A stretch of DNA of 64,000 nucleotides, taken from the NCBI GenBank assembly GCA_963853835.1, contig OY970822.1, forward strand, positions 48,820,404 through 48,884,403, in the 5' to 3' direction. The DNA comes from Calendula officinalis. Taxonomy: Eukaryota; Streptophyta; Magnoliopsida; Asterales; Asteraceae. The notes beneath the pieces were generated by a model, which saw only the letters and a list, made by a program, of their open reading frames with translations, was not told the DNA's origin and made no database searches. Shown here one piece after another: positions 47,038 through 58,090 of the stretch. A program made the position numbers and the translations under genes. The first letter of the stretch is position 1; the number at the start of each line of letters is the position of its first letter.

Positions 47038-47235
47038 ATTTTTTTTTTTAACGGTGAGTTAGTATGTTAATAGTTTGAGCTTAGAAAATGACATCTACAA
47101 GGGTCAATATGTCTTCCCTCGAACCTTTCACCTATATAAACCACACGTCTACGACGAGACTTGAACCCATGACCTATTGGTCATGAACAACACCTTATCT
47201 AATTCACCAATATCACTAGGCTAGAAGCCTTGGGT
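47038..47235 (-). mobile_element. tRNA-derived SINE
   Basis: About 198 bp on the minus strand, flanked by a 13-bp duplication AAATGGGAGTCGA at 47025-47037 and 47236-47248. Near its 5' end TAGCCTAGTGATATTGG resembles a pol III A box, and GGTTCAAGTC (rev. comp. of 47158-47167) is a good B box. The 3' end is an A-rich tail (T run at about 47039-47049 on the plus strand). Duplication length and internal promoter fit a LINE-mobilised SINE. Confidence 0.85.
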
Positions 47236-47320
47236 AAATGGGAGTCGACTTAACAATGCCACTACACACTCGGTTTTGCCAGTCAACGACCTCGTCCTGC
47301 CAAAGTGTCAAACATGCAAC

Positions 47321-48066
47321 TAGGGGTGAAAACGAGCCAAGCCGTTCGTGAGCTACTCGGGATCGGCTCGATAAAAGCTCGAAACGAACCGAGCTTAAAC
47401 GAGTATGAGCCGAGTCTGAGCTTAACTAAGAGCTCGTTTATTAAACGAGCCCGAGCCTGAGCTTGATCCACTAAGATTGATTAGGCTCGTAAGTCTAAAC
47501 GAGCAAATATATATTAATTACTGCAAAAATATTATTATATATTATATATTTTTATACTTATGTGTGTATGTATAATATACATATAATGGGTTTGGCTAAC
47601 TCATGCCCTGAAGGCGTGAGATAAGAGTCTTTATTAATCTTAAACATTCCTAAAAAATGTATAAATAATCACTAATAAACTTCATTTTTTGTTAATTAAT
47701 GAGATTCATTAAATGCAATTTCAATTGTTTAAGGAAATTGTAGTTCATTAAGTACCTATAATCTCATGGCCTTAGGGCATGAGTTAGAAAATCCCATTGT
47801 ATATGACATAATATAAAAGTGAAATGTTTACATAATATATTAAATATTATAATTAAATAAAAAAATGTATATATTTTGTGTATAATATAAAAAATTTTAA
47901 ATGAGCCTAATTGAGCCGAACCCGAACCTGTGAAAACCTAAACGAGCCGAGCTCAGGCTTTACATATAAGGTTCGATACGAGCCGAGATCGAGCTCAAGC
48001 TTCTTAAAACTTAAACGAGCCGAGCTCAAACCTAGTCGAGCTCGGCCCGGCTCATTTACACCCGCA
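47321..48066. mobile_element. Non-autonomous hAT element with GAGCTCG-type repeats
   Basis: 746 bp from TAGGGGTGAAAACGAGCC to GGCTCATTTACACCCGCA. Flanked by CATGCAAC (47313-47320) and CATGCAAT (48067-48074), 7 of 8 matching. Both ends are dense in AACGAGC, GAGCTCG and GAGCCGAG motifs. It is interrupted by a smaller inverted-repeat element at 47588-47795. No transposase. Confidence 0.87.
47588..47795. mobile_element. Small MITE nested in the hAT element
   Basis: 208 bp with inverted ends of about 26 bp: GGGTTTGGCTAACTCATGCC faces GGCATGAGTTAGAAAATCCC. No clear target duplication found; family unassigned. Confidence 0.7.
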
Positions 48067-48128
48067 CATGCAATAAATACGACTTATTCTTCTAGAACAA
48101 TGACAAACTTACCATCCAAACCTACACA

Positions 48129-48931
48129 TAGGGGTGTGCATGGGGCGGTTTTAGGCTCAAACCGAACCGAATCCGCTAATTTCGGTTTTAGGATTTTCAA
48201 ACCCAATGGTTTCGGTTTCTATCGGTTTCGGTTTTAGCGATTTCTGGGCGTAAACGGTTCGGTTTCGGTTTTAAAACCGAAACCACATGGTTTTCAACAT
48301 TAATAAGCTTAACTCGCTCGAACTTCCGAGGTCCAGTGAACTCAATCTTGAACCCCTGTTTAGGTTTCTCTTTTGCCTATGAGGTTTGATGACAGACCGT
48401 GGTAACTTCAGAAGCAGAAGAGGAGATGACTATATATAATTTCATGCAATAATTCTTATTTTCTAAACATTGTGTAAAAATTTAAGCAACAATATCTAAT
48501 ATTTAAGATAAAATTCAGTGTCCAACAATATATTTAAACATTTAATATCATTTTCCGCCAAAAAATCCAAAATTACACGTAATTTGTATCATATAATCAT
48601 AATATTAAATGGGCCCTAATTGTTTATAGACCCTAAAAGTCAATTGGAATAACAAGCTAATAGACTCTACACTAGTTAGATATTTAAATATTTAAATTGA
48701 TTGACTTATATTTAATATATAAAAGTAAAAAATATATATAATATTAAATATTAGTGGGGCGGATTCTTAATGGGGCGGTTTTAGGTAAAAACCGAAACCA
48801 AACCGAAACCATCGGTTTTTTCAAAATTTAAAACGGAACCGTCGGTTTTGAAATGATTTCGGTTTTAACGGTTCGGTTTTGACGGTTTTAACGGATTGGT
48901 TTCGGTTTGACGGTTTTTATGCTCACCGATA
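48129..48931. mobile_element. Non-autonomous hAT element with GGTTTCGG-type repeats
   Basis: 803 bp, TAGGGGTGTGCA to TGCTCACCGATA, flanked by CCTACACA (48121-48128) and CCTACAAA (48932-48939), 7 of 8 matching. The ends are arrays of CGGTTT/AAACCG. Middle (48300-48750) is unrelated AT-rich sequence. It starts only 54 bp after the right-hand duplication of the neighbouring hAT element. Confidence 0.85.
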
Positions 48932-49191
48932 CCTACAAATTAACTTCATTTTATTACTTATAAATGACTCTAGCCAACTGAGTTTATGGAGCAAATGTTA
49001 ATTATTTAATTGTAATTAATTATATATTATATTATCTTTATTAATATTTAAATGTATTTTTATAAATCATCGTAACTACTCACGACCGCCACTCACCACC
49101 ATCATCCACCAACCACCACCTTAATCACTATTGTTGCCACTCACCAACATATGCACCACCACGCACTGCCATCACTAGTGTCATCACCATC

Positions 49192-49357
49192 CAGTGGCGG
49201 ATTTACATGTACCCAAGGGGGGTCCATGGCCACCACTTGGTGGACCACCCATATGGAAAAAAACCTAGTAAAAAAAAAATTTGTGGAAATTTTTATATGA
49301 TCTCCACGTAAATTTGTATGAAGGCGCCGGTTGATTTTGATCCTAGATTCGCCATTG
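49192..49357. mobile_element. Short hAT-like MITE
   Basis: 166 bp, CAGTGGCGGATTTAC to CTAGATTCGCCATTG, flanked by TCACCATC (49184-49191) and CCACCATC (49358-49365), 7 of 8. It sits in a CAC/ATC-rich low-complexity stretch (49080-49420), so the duplication is somewhat less certain. Confidence 0.7.
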
Positions 49358-49411
49358 CCACCATCATCATTATCGCACCATAAAATATAGTTACAAAGTA
49401 TCAGTCACCAG

Positions 49412-49567
49412 TAGTGGCGAATCCATGACCAAATTCAACCGGGACTTTTACAAAATTTTGAGCGTGAACCATATAAAAGTTCTACACTAATTTTTTTTAT
49501 TAATTTTTTTTTCCACATAAGTAGTGGCTATATACACCCTTGGTTAGGCATAGATCCACCCTTGCTC
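49412..49567. mobile_element. Second short hAT-like MITE
   Basis: 156 bp from TAGTGGCGAATCCATG to GGATCCACCC-like right end, flanked by GTCACCAG (49404-49411) and GTCACCAT (49568-49575), 7 of 8. Related in size and terminal GTGGCG motif to the element 54 bp upstream. Confidence 0.6.
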
Positions 49568-49575
49568 GTCACCAT

Positions 49576-51584
49576 ATTACTCGGACACCTGCTATTCCTT
49601 TAATATATATACGTTGGATGATAACAAAATTATGGAATATGTAAATGCATATTCGATCTTAGTACTACGGGAATTTAATGGATGAATAAATTAAAATATA
49701 TGTATACGAATGAACGCCGGCCTTAGTATCCTATGTTTAACGTAACATGTCACTTCAGTTTTATAATAAATTAAAATTATTGAATTAGTGGATCCATTAT
49801 TGACAAATTCATCACATCGCAAGAGTTCTAATAAATATTATTATTTCTGGACTCAATGAATAATTATGCCGATCACGAGCACGACAGTTTTGTTAATATT
49901 AGTATCGACTTAGTATACTTCATTAGTTATCATTGCTGCTTAATCTTTAAAATTCATTAACGTTATAAAGTTATTTTCCAACCAATGTGATTACATAATA
50001 TGCTGACCAATCCGCGTTGATATTATTTAATTTACGAAATATTATCTTAATTTATATTGGTTAATGTTAATAGATGATATTGTTCATTATAAGGATAACA
50101 TATATGTAAGGTTAACATAAAAGATGTTTTTAATTAACAATCTTACTTTCTTAAACCGCTCAACATTAGGTCAATTGACACTCTAACAGATACCCAACTA
50201 ATATATTTATTGTAATAATATTCATTCACCTAATATTTTATACATAAAAAAACACACAAAAATATCAATGCTCACACTTTCATCATTTTTAGTTCCCCAA
50301 ACCGCAGCAAAAACAAATAAAGTACGTTATATGTGCTCTTGTGTTTCTATGTATCACTGTATGTATTACCTGAATCTGAAAAAAAAATATGACTGGAAAA
50401 TTATTAAATTTTCTATTTATATATTTTTAATATCATACTTTATTAATTGTAGTAATAGGATAGTGTGTAACATATATTAACTTCTTACACGAAAAAGGGT
50501 GGTCTTGTGACTAGTAAAGATCATTGATTAACTTCGGTCTTATTTTGCAGGCTTCAACAGTAACATACATTAATCAACATCTTTTTGCCTTGGTGAGTTG
50601 GTATCCTAACTGACTCATTACACAAAGGTATGTGTTCAAATTTCTACTAGAACAGGATGTATTATTTAGGGGTGGTCATTTGTGTTGTGTTACGGTTATC
50701 ATGTTTACGTTGGCATGTTGATGAGTTCATATATATCAACCATAATCTGACTCATTTAATTAATCACATCGAAAAGTTCATCCGTAACTCAAACCATTTC
50801 ATTAATTGGGTTAGTCATATGACTCATATCAACTCGTATACGTTAGAAAAACTTATAACAAATTATCAATGTTAAATTTGTTAAAGTAAATTTAAAACCG
50901 CTTAGATTACTGAATTTGGTCAATACAACAAATGTTTTAAAACCCGGGTTATTACTCAACCCGGTATGATGACTAAATCAAACATCATCTAAAACCCGAA
51001 AGACCTAAAAACAAAGAAAAAATATTACATAAAATTACATCAATTATCGTTTAAAAGGTTTAAACAACATCCAATCCAAAAAATTAATTAATTCAAACAG
51101 AAACAGATATTAATTAATAGATCACAAAATTCGTTAGAAGCTTGTTTCAATCAACTACAACCATTTTGTTCTTAATTGTTACAAATTTAATATGTAGCTG
51201 ATAATAATCATTTGTCAAATTATTATCATATATATGTAGAGAAAGAGAAAATATTGAATACAACTACTGTGGTAGAAAGTTGCACAGATTGAACAATTTC
51301 CAGCATCAGTAAGTTATTTAATTAAACACTTCAGCATAGTTATAAGGACTTTTAAACAGCTCGTCCTGTTTCACGAGCTATTTTCTTAATTTGCTTTAAC
51401 TTGCCCAGAATTAGTAATTTTATCCACTTATTTTTAATGAGCTAGAAAAATGGCCTTCTTTTGAAAATTTCGACTCTTAATCGTATATTAGGTTAACGTA
51501 GTCGACAGAACAAATTATATAAACAGTTACATTCAGTAGGTTTCATTTATAAATATATACAAATGAAGATCTATTAAATTGTCA
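49576..51584. other. Intergenic, no gene recognised
   Basis: AT-rich. At 50585-50650 a tRNA-like stretch (CTTGGTGAGTTGGTA and GTTCAAATTTC) may be a SINE relic. At 50667 TAGGGGTGGTCATTTG looks like the left end of another hAT MITE whose right end I could not find. Frames at 50268-50480 and 50657-50875 have no domain. Confidence 0.4.
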
Positions 51585-51586
51585 TA

Positions 51587-51899
51587 CTTCCTCCGTATCA
51601 AAATAAGTGACACAAATTGGCTTACACGTTTTTTGAGGTAAAAGATTAAAGTAGAGGTTAAAATAGATTAAAGTACATTGTTAATGGAGAATGAGTCCCA
51701 CTTTTCTTGAATAAAGTGATATTAATGAGTTTTAAAAGTAAAAGTAAGGGTATGAGGGTAATTTCACTTTATTAAAGTGGATAGTTAGTGGGTATGGGTC
51801 CCACTATTTTTACCAAATAAGGAAAGTTTTAAAAGTATGTCACTTATTTTGATACACCCCAAAATGGAAAGTGTGTCACTTATTTTGATACGGAGGAAG
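51587..51899. mobile_element. Stowaway-like MITE, copy 1
   Basis: 313 bp between TA dinucleotides (51585-51586 and 51900-51901). Terminal repeats CTTCCTCCGTATCAAAATAA and its complement ending CGGAGGAAG. Tc1/mariner-type ends; no coding sequence. Confidence 0.88.
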
Positions 51900-51901
51900 T
51901 A

Positions 51902-52627
51902 TTATATTTACTTGTATAAATAAATTTTCAAATACAACTACTTAATAACCACTGAACATGCAACTTTAAACTTAATAATTAGTAAAATCAAAATACCTCA
52001 TTAAAAATAATTAAATCGGAGATATATATTACTCATTTTTTGATTGGACAACCCACTATAGTCCCTTTCACTCTAAATGGAAAAATGCAATAATGGCAAA
52101 AAATAATAATATAAATAATTGAAAACAAACTTTTACACACATCAACTTCAATTCCCACTTATAATTGTCGGAATCCGGTCCTTGGTCTCGGCTTTCATGT
52201 AAATCAGTTCTTGATCCGGTTCGGTCTACTCTAAAACTGAAAATAAAAAAATCGAAATAACATGTTCTCAGTCCAGTTTAAAACATTATCCGAGTTCAGT
52301 CCTCAATTTGGTCGAGACTTTTTCTAAGTTCTCAATCTAATTCGGTTCCAACTAATCCAACCCGATAACGGACCGTGACAGGACTACTTAAAACACTATT
52401 TAGGTAATAAAATCTCATTATTAGTTGGTTTTTGTTTTATGTTCCCCAACTGAAATTGCATTCAAATGAAGCTTACTTACTTTCTTTTTTTCTTTCAATT
52501 ATTAAAGCAAGATTATATGCATATACAGATAGTAGAGCCCAAATCTGACAACCAAGGTTTTCTATAATAAGAAGCTGGAGATGCAACTGTACATGGTTCA
52601 TGTTTTAGAAGGTGCCCAATTTTTATA
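51902..52627. other. Intergenic, no gene recognised
   Basis: AT-rich spacer between two Stowaway copies; stops in all frames. Confidence 0.5.
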
Positions 52628-52629
52628 TA

Positions 52630-52930
52630 CTTCCTCTGATTCAAAATAAGTGCTACACTTCTACTTTCACGGTTTTTGAAGCAAAATAGTGTAATGATGG
52701 TTAAATTAAATTAATTGAATGATTAGTGGATAATGGGTCCCACACCTTTTGAATAAAGTGGGGTTAATGATGTTTAAAAGTAAAAAGTAAGGGTAAATGA
52801 GTCATTTCACTTTGTTAAAGTAGATAGTTAGTGGGTGTGGGACCTACTAAATTTTGCTATGGAAAGTGTAACACTTATTTTGAATCACTCATTTATGGAA
52901 AGTGTAGCACTTATTTTGAATCGGAGGAAG
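52630..52930. mobile_element. Stowaway-like MITE, copy 2
   Basis: 301 bp between TA dinucleotides (52628-52629 and 52931-52932). Ends CTTCCTCTGATTCAAAATAA and ...TCGGAGGAAG. Same family and orientation as copy 1 (shared inner GGGTCCCAC, AAGTAAGGGTA, GATAGTTAGTGGGT). Confidence 0.87.
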
Positions 52931-53002
52931 TATAATCTGATATTCTTAAGTCCGCTTTTGATATATTTTATATTTAGTGGCTATGTTTGTCTATTCACAT
53001 AG

Positions 53003-53571
53003 TTCTACGTTTGGGCGGTTTACGGTTTAGTAGGGTTATTCGGTTTGGGTTATTTGATTTTTATAAATATTTTTGACCAACCAATATCCAAGCCAAATTA
53101 ATTAAAACCAAACCAAACCAACCAAATAAGTAATCGGGTTATTCGGTTCGGTTTACTATACAGCCAAATAAAAGAATAATCTATAAAAGGTAATTATCTT
53201 TAGTATTATTATAACTTAACTAATCATCCACGCCAAAAATTTATATTAATTGTGAAACAAACTCAAAGCACAATGAGTCAAACTCATTCATATAAAAACA
53301 ATAGACATAAAAGCACATTATAAAATAGTTCAACAAAGTTGATGTATATTTAATTTAGGTATCTTTAATATGTAAGTTCTTTTTTACTATTCGGTTATTC
53401 GGGTGTAAACCAAATAAGGATTTTTGAACCCAAATCCAATCCATAAACCGGTATATTATTTCGGGTATATCCATAAATCCAAACCAAACCCGCATAAGTC
53501 AAACCATTTCACCCAATATCATTTAAATTGATTGGTTTTTCGGGTCAAACCGTTTAATGAACACCCCTAGC
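53003..53571. mobile_element. Probable degraded hAT MITE
   Basis: Both ends are arrays of CGGTTTACGG, TTCGGTTTGGG and the complementary AAACCAAACC. The right end, GAACACCCCTA (to 53571), fits TAGGGGTG-type hAT termini. The left end is degraded and no 8-bp duplication is visible, so limits are approximate. Confidence 0.5.
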
Positions 53572-54852
53572 CCTGCTGACAACAGATAATAATATGGTCC
53601 CAACCCACTCATACTCAAAAGCCAACCTCAATGGACCATATAACCGCACCACATTTGATGTGAAATGTAGCCATAATTTATGTCATCGACTTTAAACATA
53701 ACACTTTTCTGACCACAATCATCTCCTACGAAATTCATTTTTTTTCTTCATGCAAATGATCAACTGGGGTTGACCAAGACGATATAAACCAACCTCAATG
53801 GACCACAAAACAAAGTGATCAAAGTAAGTTTAGGTAAATGATTTTTGCTGCACGAACAGCTAGATCTGTGCAAACTCGACCGAAAATCGGCCTGAACTGG
53901 ACCGAACCAAGCTATACCAGTCCGGTCATCAGTTTTAATTTTCTTACAAAAGCGCTTCTAAGTACGGTCCAAAACCCAAAAAGGGTAAAAAGAAAGGTCA
54001 TAAGTGAGAAATGGCGTTTATGCCCATCATGTGCCAAGCACATGAACATTTTAACGGTTAAATTAGACGGACGTTAGGGCGAGGGACTTCCGGTGTAACG
54101 ATGTGCATACACTAGGACGTCCAGTGTAATAAATGAAGTTCAAGGAATGTGAGTGTAATAAGTGGTATACCAAAGGATCTTCCGTGTAATTTACTCTTTT
54201 TATTATCGGACTATGCAACAAAGGATTAATGAAGGCCTGATTGTGTTTATGTAGGAAACTTAGAGGGCTGATAATGTAAATTTCCATTTATACTTTTTCC
54301 TTTGTTGCACCTAAATTAAGGTGGTGTTTGATTTCGACTTAATCGACTTAATGAGAAATAACCATATAAGGAAAGTCATAACGAGTCTATTTGTTATGAC
54401 TTAATCCAGACAACACGACTTAAACGAAAAACCCATGAGATGATGTTTTCCCCATTAAGTCATATTTTTTTTTTTATAAATTTATATTAATTACAATTTT
54501 ATGCTTTCTATGTTTTGGTTAATAATATACCTAATTTATAATATTTTAAAAAAAAATAAAAATTTTATTTTAAATTTAAAACTTTATTACTTACATATTA
54601 ATATTTTTTTATTATAAAAACTTCTATTTAAAATTATATATCACTTAAATGTTAAATATGTTTTGTTTACAATAACAAGACATTGGAAATAAAAAAATTA
54701 TCAAATTATGTTATTAAGACTATTAATTCAACTTGAAAAACAAACAAAAGTACTAACTTATCCAGACAAACATAATATATTCAGACAGACACTTTAACCG
54801 TGAACTTAATGAGCCCCTAAGTGACGTTAGTAGCACGAATGTTATCTCCAAA
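53572..54852. other. Intergenic, no gene recognised
   Basis: Contains repeated GTGTAA(T/C) units at 54090-54190 (GGACTTCCGGTGTAA, ACGTCCAGTGTAA, GATCTTCCGTGTAA) that resemble one arm of the foldback at 46003. The rest is AT-rich. The 53838-54077 frame has no recognisable domain. Confidence 0.4.
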
Positions 54853-54860
54853 ACGTCGAG

Positions 54861-54928
54861 CAGTGCCGGCCCTGGGCCTGGGCCACTAGGGCAACAGTGC
54901 CGGCCCTGGGCCTGGGCCACAAGGGCAA
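54861..54928. repeat. Tandem 34-bp duplication of the hAT terminus
   Basis: Units 54861-54894 and 54895-54928 each begin CAGTGCCGGCCCTGGGCCTG and differ at one base (CACTAGGG versus CACAAGGG). Confidence 0.95.
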
Positions 54929-55310
54929 CAGTCCAGGGCCACAGATTTTAAAGGGCCCATTTTAATAACGTCTGTCCATTTTCAAATTTAGGCCCATTCT
55001 TGATTTCAAAATGCCTACTTAACCATTGAAAAAGCGGTAGTTAATTTTCAAAATTTAGGGCCCCTTTGCCGTTCATGTCTTCAGGCTTCCGGTATTCGTT
55101 CCTGATTTAGGCCGAAAGAAACTTGGAATTAGAAATGACAAGATAAGACCGGTGCCAACGGTCCGCCGGTTGGCCGCCGGTTGGGCACAGCCGGTTCCGG
55201 CGCCGTTGGCACGGACCGCCGGTTGAGCGCCAGTCGGCAAACGGACGAGCGAGGTGGCGGAAAATTTGATTTTATTTATTTATTATTTTTTTTCAACGGT
55301 CATATGACCG

Positions 55311-55311
<1 letters not shown>

Positions 55312-55339
<28 letters not shown>
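55312..55339. repeat. Short (TA)n tract
   Basis: About 14 TA dinucleotides in the leader of the second Harbinger. Confidence 0.9.
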
Positions 55340-55346
<7 letters not shown>

Positions 55347-55439
55347 TTTTCCCTTTTAAATCCCTATAAATACCCCACTCTCATTCTAAAATTATCACAA
55401 AAAAAAATCTCTCTTCTCCCACCCAACCATACTTACAAA

Positions 55440-56774
55440 ATGTCTAATGTTTCTGATTCCTCTACCGAATATGATTCCGATTTGGACGCTATGTTGACGA
55501 TAGCCAATTCTTACAATGCCGAAATGGAAGCCATTGTGAATGCTCTTTCATCTGATACAGAGGACGATGAAGAGATCAATCCGATCCCCAGAGCGCCGAG
55601 AAGGTATGTGCCACGAGATCGTGAAGGTGCCGGTGAGCGTTTGTACGCAGACTACTTTGCTGAAAATCCCACGTTCCCGCTGGATTATTTTAGGCAACGT
55701 TTTCGTATGGCCCGTTCGTTGTTCCTCCGTACATGTGACGGTATAACAAATTACTCTGAGACTCCTTTACCTGCGCATTTTTTTTTATTTTCGTCAACGG
55801 GACGATGCTACCGGAAGAGCGGGTTTTAATATTTTTCAAAAATGTACATCCGCTGTACGACAACTGGCCTATGGTTGTTCAGCCGATTTGTTTGATGAAT
55901 ATCTAAACATGGGAAAACAAACATCGTATGATTGTTTGGATAATTTTTTCAAGTGTGTATTCCATCTATTTGGTGCTGAGTACTTAAGAAAACCCAACGC
56001 GCATGACGTCGAGCGCTTACATCAACGTCATGCTGAGGTGCATAATTTTCCGGGTATGCTCGGCAGCATCGATTGCATGCACTGACCTTGGAGGAATTGT
56101 CCAGTGGCATGGAAAGGCCAATACACACGAGGTGACCAGGGGGAGCCAACGATCATGCTAGAAGCGGTTGCGTCTTATGATTTGTGGATTTGGCATGCTT
56201 ACTTCGGCCCAGCTGGTTCGAGCAACGACATCAATGTCCTTAACGCATCAGACTTATTCAAGGACTTGCTGCAAGACAAAACTCCCACTATTCCTTTTGT
56301 CATTGTCGGGCAACAATTCACTAAAGGATACTATCTTGGTGACGGGATATATCCGAAATGGGCAACCATTGTGAAGACATTTAAGTATCCGCTATCTGAA
56401 CAACAAACTCGGTTTAAAAGGTATCAAGAAGCCGCAAGAAAAGATATCGAACGAGCATTCGGTGTGTTGCAAGGTCGTTGGCAAATCCTTAAAAACCAGG
56501 CGAGACCATATAGCGTCAATAAAATAAGTCGAATCATGTATTGTTGTATAATTTACACAACATGATAATTGAGGACAACGGTCGCAACATGTGTCCACTT
56601 GAGGAGGCGTATGTGGATAACCCGGTAAACACGCCGCAACGCTCGTGGAATGAGAGAGTTGCAACACACGCTCGAATGGCCAAAGAACTACGACATCAAG
56701 CAACGCATCATAGACTTCGCAATGCACTAGTCGACCATATTTCGCAACTCCCACCAAATTTCCGCCAACGTTAA
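55440..56774 (+). pseudogene. Second Harbinger DDE transposase (pseudogene)
   Basis: ATG at 55440. Frame 1 has an acidic N terminus and YFAENPTFPLDYFRQRFRMA, then frameshifts in a T run near 55785. The next frame has FDEYLNMGKQTSYDCLDNFF, EYLRKPNAHDVERLHQRHAE and FPGMLGSIDCMH (first catalytic Asp), and hits TGA at 56083-56085 in place of Trp. Past it, GQYTRGDQGEPTIMLEAVAS, GPAGSSNDINVL (second Asp), GYYLGDGIYPKWATIVKTFK and RKDIERAFGVLQGRWQILKN (Glu) follow. Another frameshift near 56560 leads to LHNMIIEDNG and the C terminus ending at 56774. Same family as 44186-45452 but clearly diverged from it. Confidence 0.92.
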
Positions 56775-57870
56775 TTTATGTTTTTAAATTATTGTATTTT
56801 TTTTTGTTTTTTGTTTTATGTTTTTAAATTATTGTAATGTTTTTTTTATTTTAATAAAAGTATTATGTTTTAGTTATATTTTTGTTTTAATTAAAAAGAA
56901 AGTAAATTAATTAAAGTTGGTGAAGTGACGGAGTGCTGTTGGCACGGGTACGTCAGTTTAGTGTTAGTTAGTTTGTCTGCTGACGTGACGCTAAGTTGGC
57001 AGCAACTGACGGCGTCACGACTCTGTTCATTCCAGTCTCCATTTCATTTCGTGACGGTAATCAATCGTTCGTTATTTGATTATGAATTTCTAAAAATTTA
57101 TTTTGTTCGTTCCTGTCCGTTGGTGATCATTCTATTCGTTCCTGTCCATTTCTCGGCTAATCAGGTTATCAATTAATGTTATTTGATTCTGAGTTTCTGA
57201 AATCTTGATGCTGTCCGATTTAGTGATTTAGCTTTTCTATGTTTTTAATGGATTTATTGTTGATGTGTTTATTAAAGATACCAACTTTTAATCATTTTTC
57301 ATTAAAGTTTGATGGGTACTGTATTTTCAGTATGCATGCTACTTTCGTGTTGTTGGAGCTGCAATTTATTTAAAACACTGAAAATTTTATATAGGTTTTT
57401 AGAAAATTGCAGAAATACCATTTTGACATTGAAGTCAGAACTTCAAATGTTGTGTTTTCAATGTTTTGGTTCAAGATGCAATTAGTGAAAGGGTAAAAAA
57501 TAAAGAAAATTTGTGTGGGTTTTTTTGTCCAGATTTATGACTTGTATATAACTGTGTGTGTATGGCAGTCATTGAATTTCATACTCTATATGACAACATT
57601 TGTTTCTGGGTTAGTGGTTGAATTTCATAAACTATGCGGTGCCACTTATTGCAGTAATTGGATAAATTTATACAACATTAGCTCAAACTTCTTCTAAAAG
57701 TCTAGCTCTTTCACAAGTGAGTCAATATAATATTACCATAATCTTCATTAAGGGTACATACACTCTATTTGAATTTTCTTATTTGGCAAAAAAAAAAATT
57801 ACTATACGGGGCCCTATTTTGCGATTTTGCCCCGGGCCCAAAAATGGGTTGGAACGGCCCTGAGGTCGAG

Positions 57871-58090
57871 TGATTAAAATAATAAAATTAGGCAAATAGG
57901 TGATTTTAATTAACAGTCACAAATCAATATAAAGACGCTGCCTTTACGAATATACTCTAATAATTAAACTTACAAAATCAAAATAAGCAACAACGGTTAC
58001 CAGATTTCTGTGACATTTGGAAAAATAAATATGTCAGAAACTTCGAGGTAAAATTACATAATAAAAAATAATTTACCTTCTAAGAGCATA
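57871..58090 (-). other. 3' flank of the BCCIP gene
   Basis: Between the hAT duplication and the BCCIP stop codon; should hold the 3' UTR. I see no canonical AATAAA on the minus strand here. Confidence 0.4.

Larger units (their letters stand above)
55148..56960 (+). mobile_element. Second PIF/Harbinger transposon (limits approximate)
   Basis: A Harbinger transposase region lies between GC-rich ends. The left has CCGGTGCCAACGG; the right, inverted, has CCCGTGCCAACAGC. A leader with TATA-type box (CCTATAAATACCCC, about 55362) matches the layout of the Harbinger at 43868. I could not settle a TAA/TTA target duplication, so both ends are approximate. Confidence 0.7.
54861..57862. mobile_element. 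hAT-like element hosting a Harbinger
   Basis: 3002 bp from CAGTGCCGGCCCTG to GGAACGGCCCTG, flanked by ACGTCGAG (54853-54860) and AGGTCGAG (57863-57870), 7 of 8. CAGNGCCG...GGCCCTG ends are typical of plant hAT elements. The left end is duplicated as two 34-bp units. The only coding sequence inside belongs to the nested Harbinger, so the hAT is non-autonomous. Internal sequence outside it (54930-55140, 56990-57800) holds no recognised gene. Confidence 0.8.
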
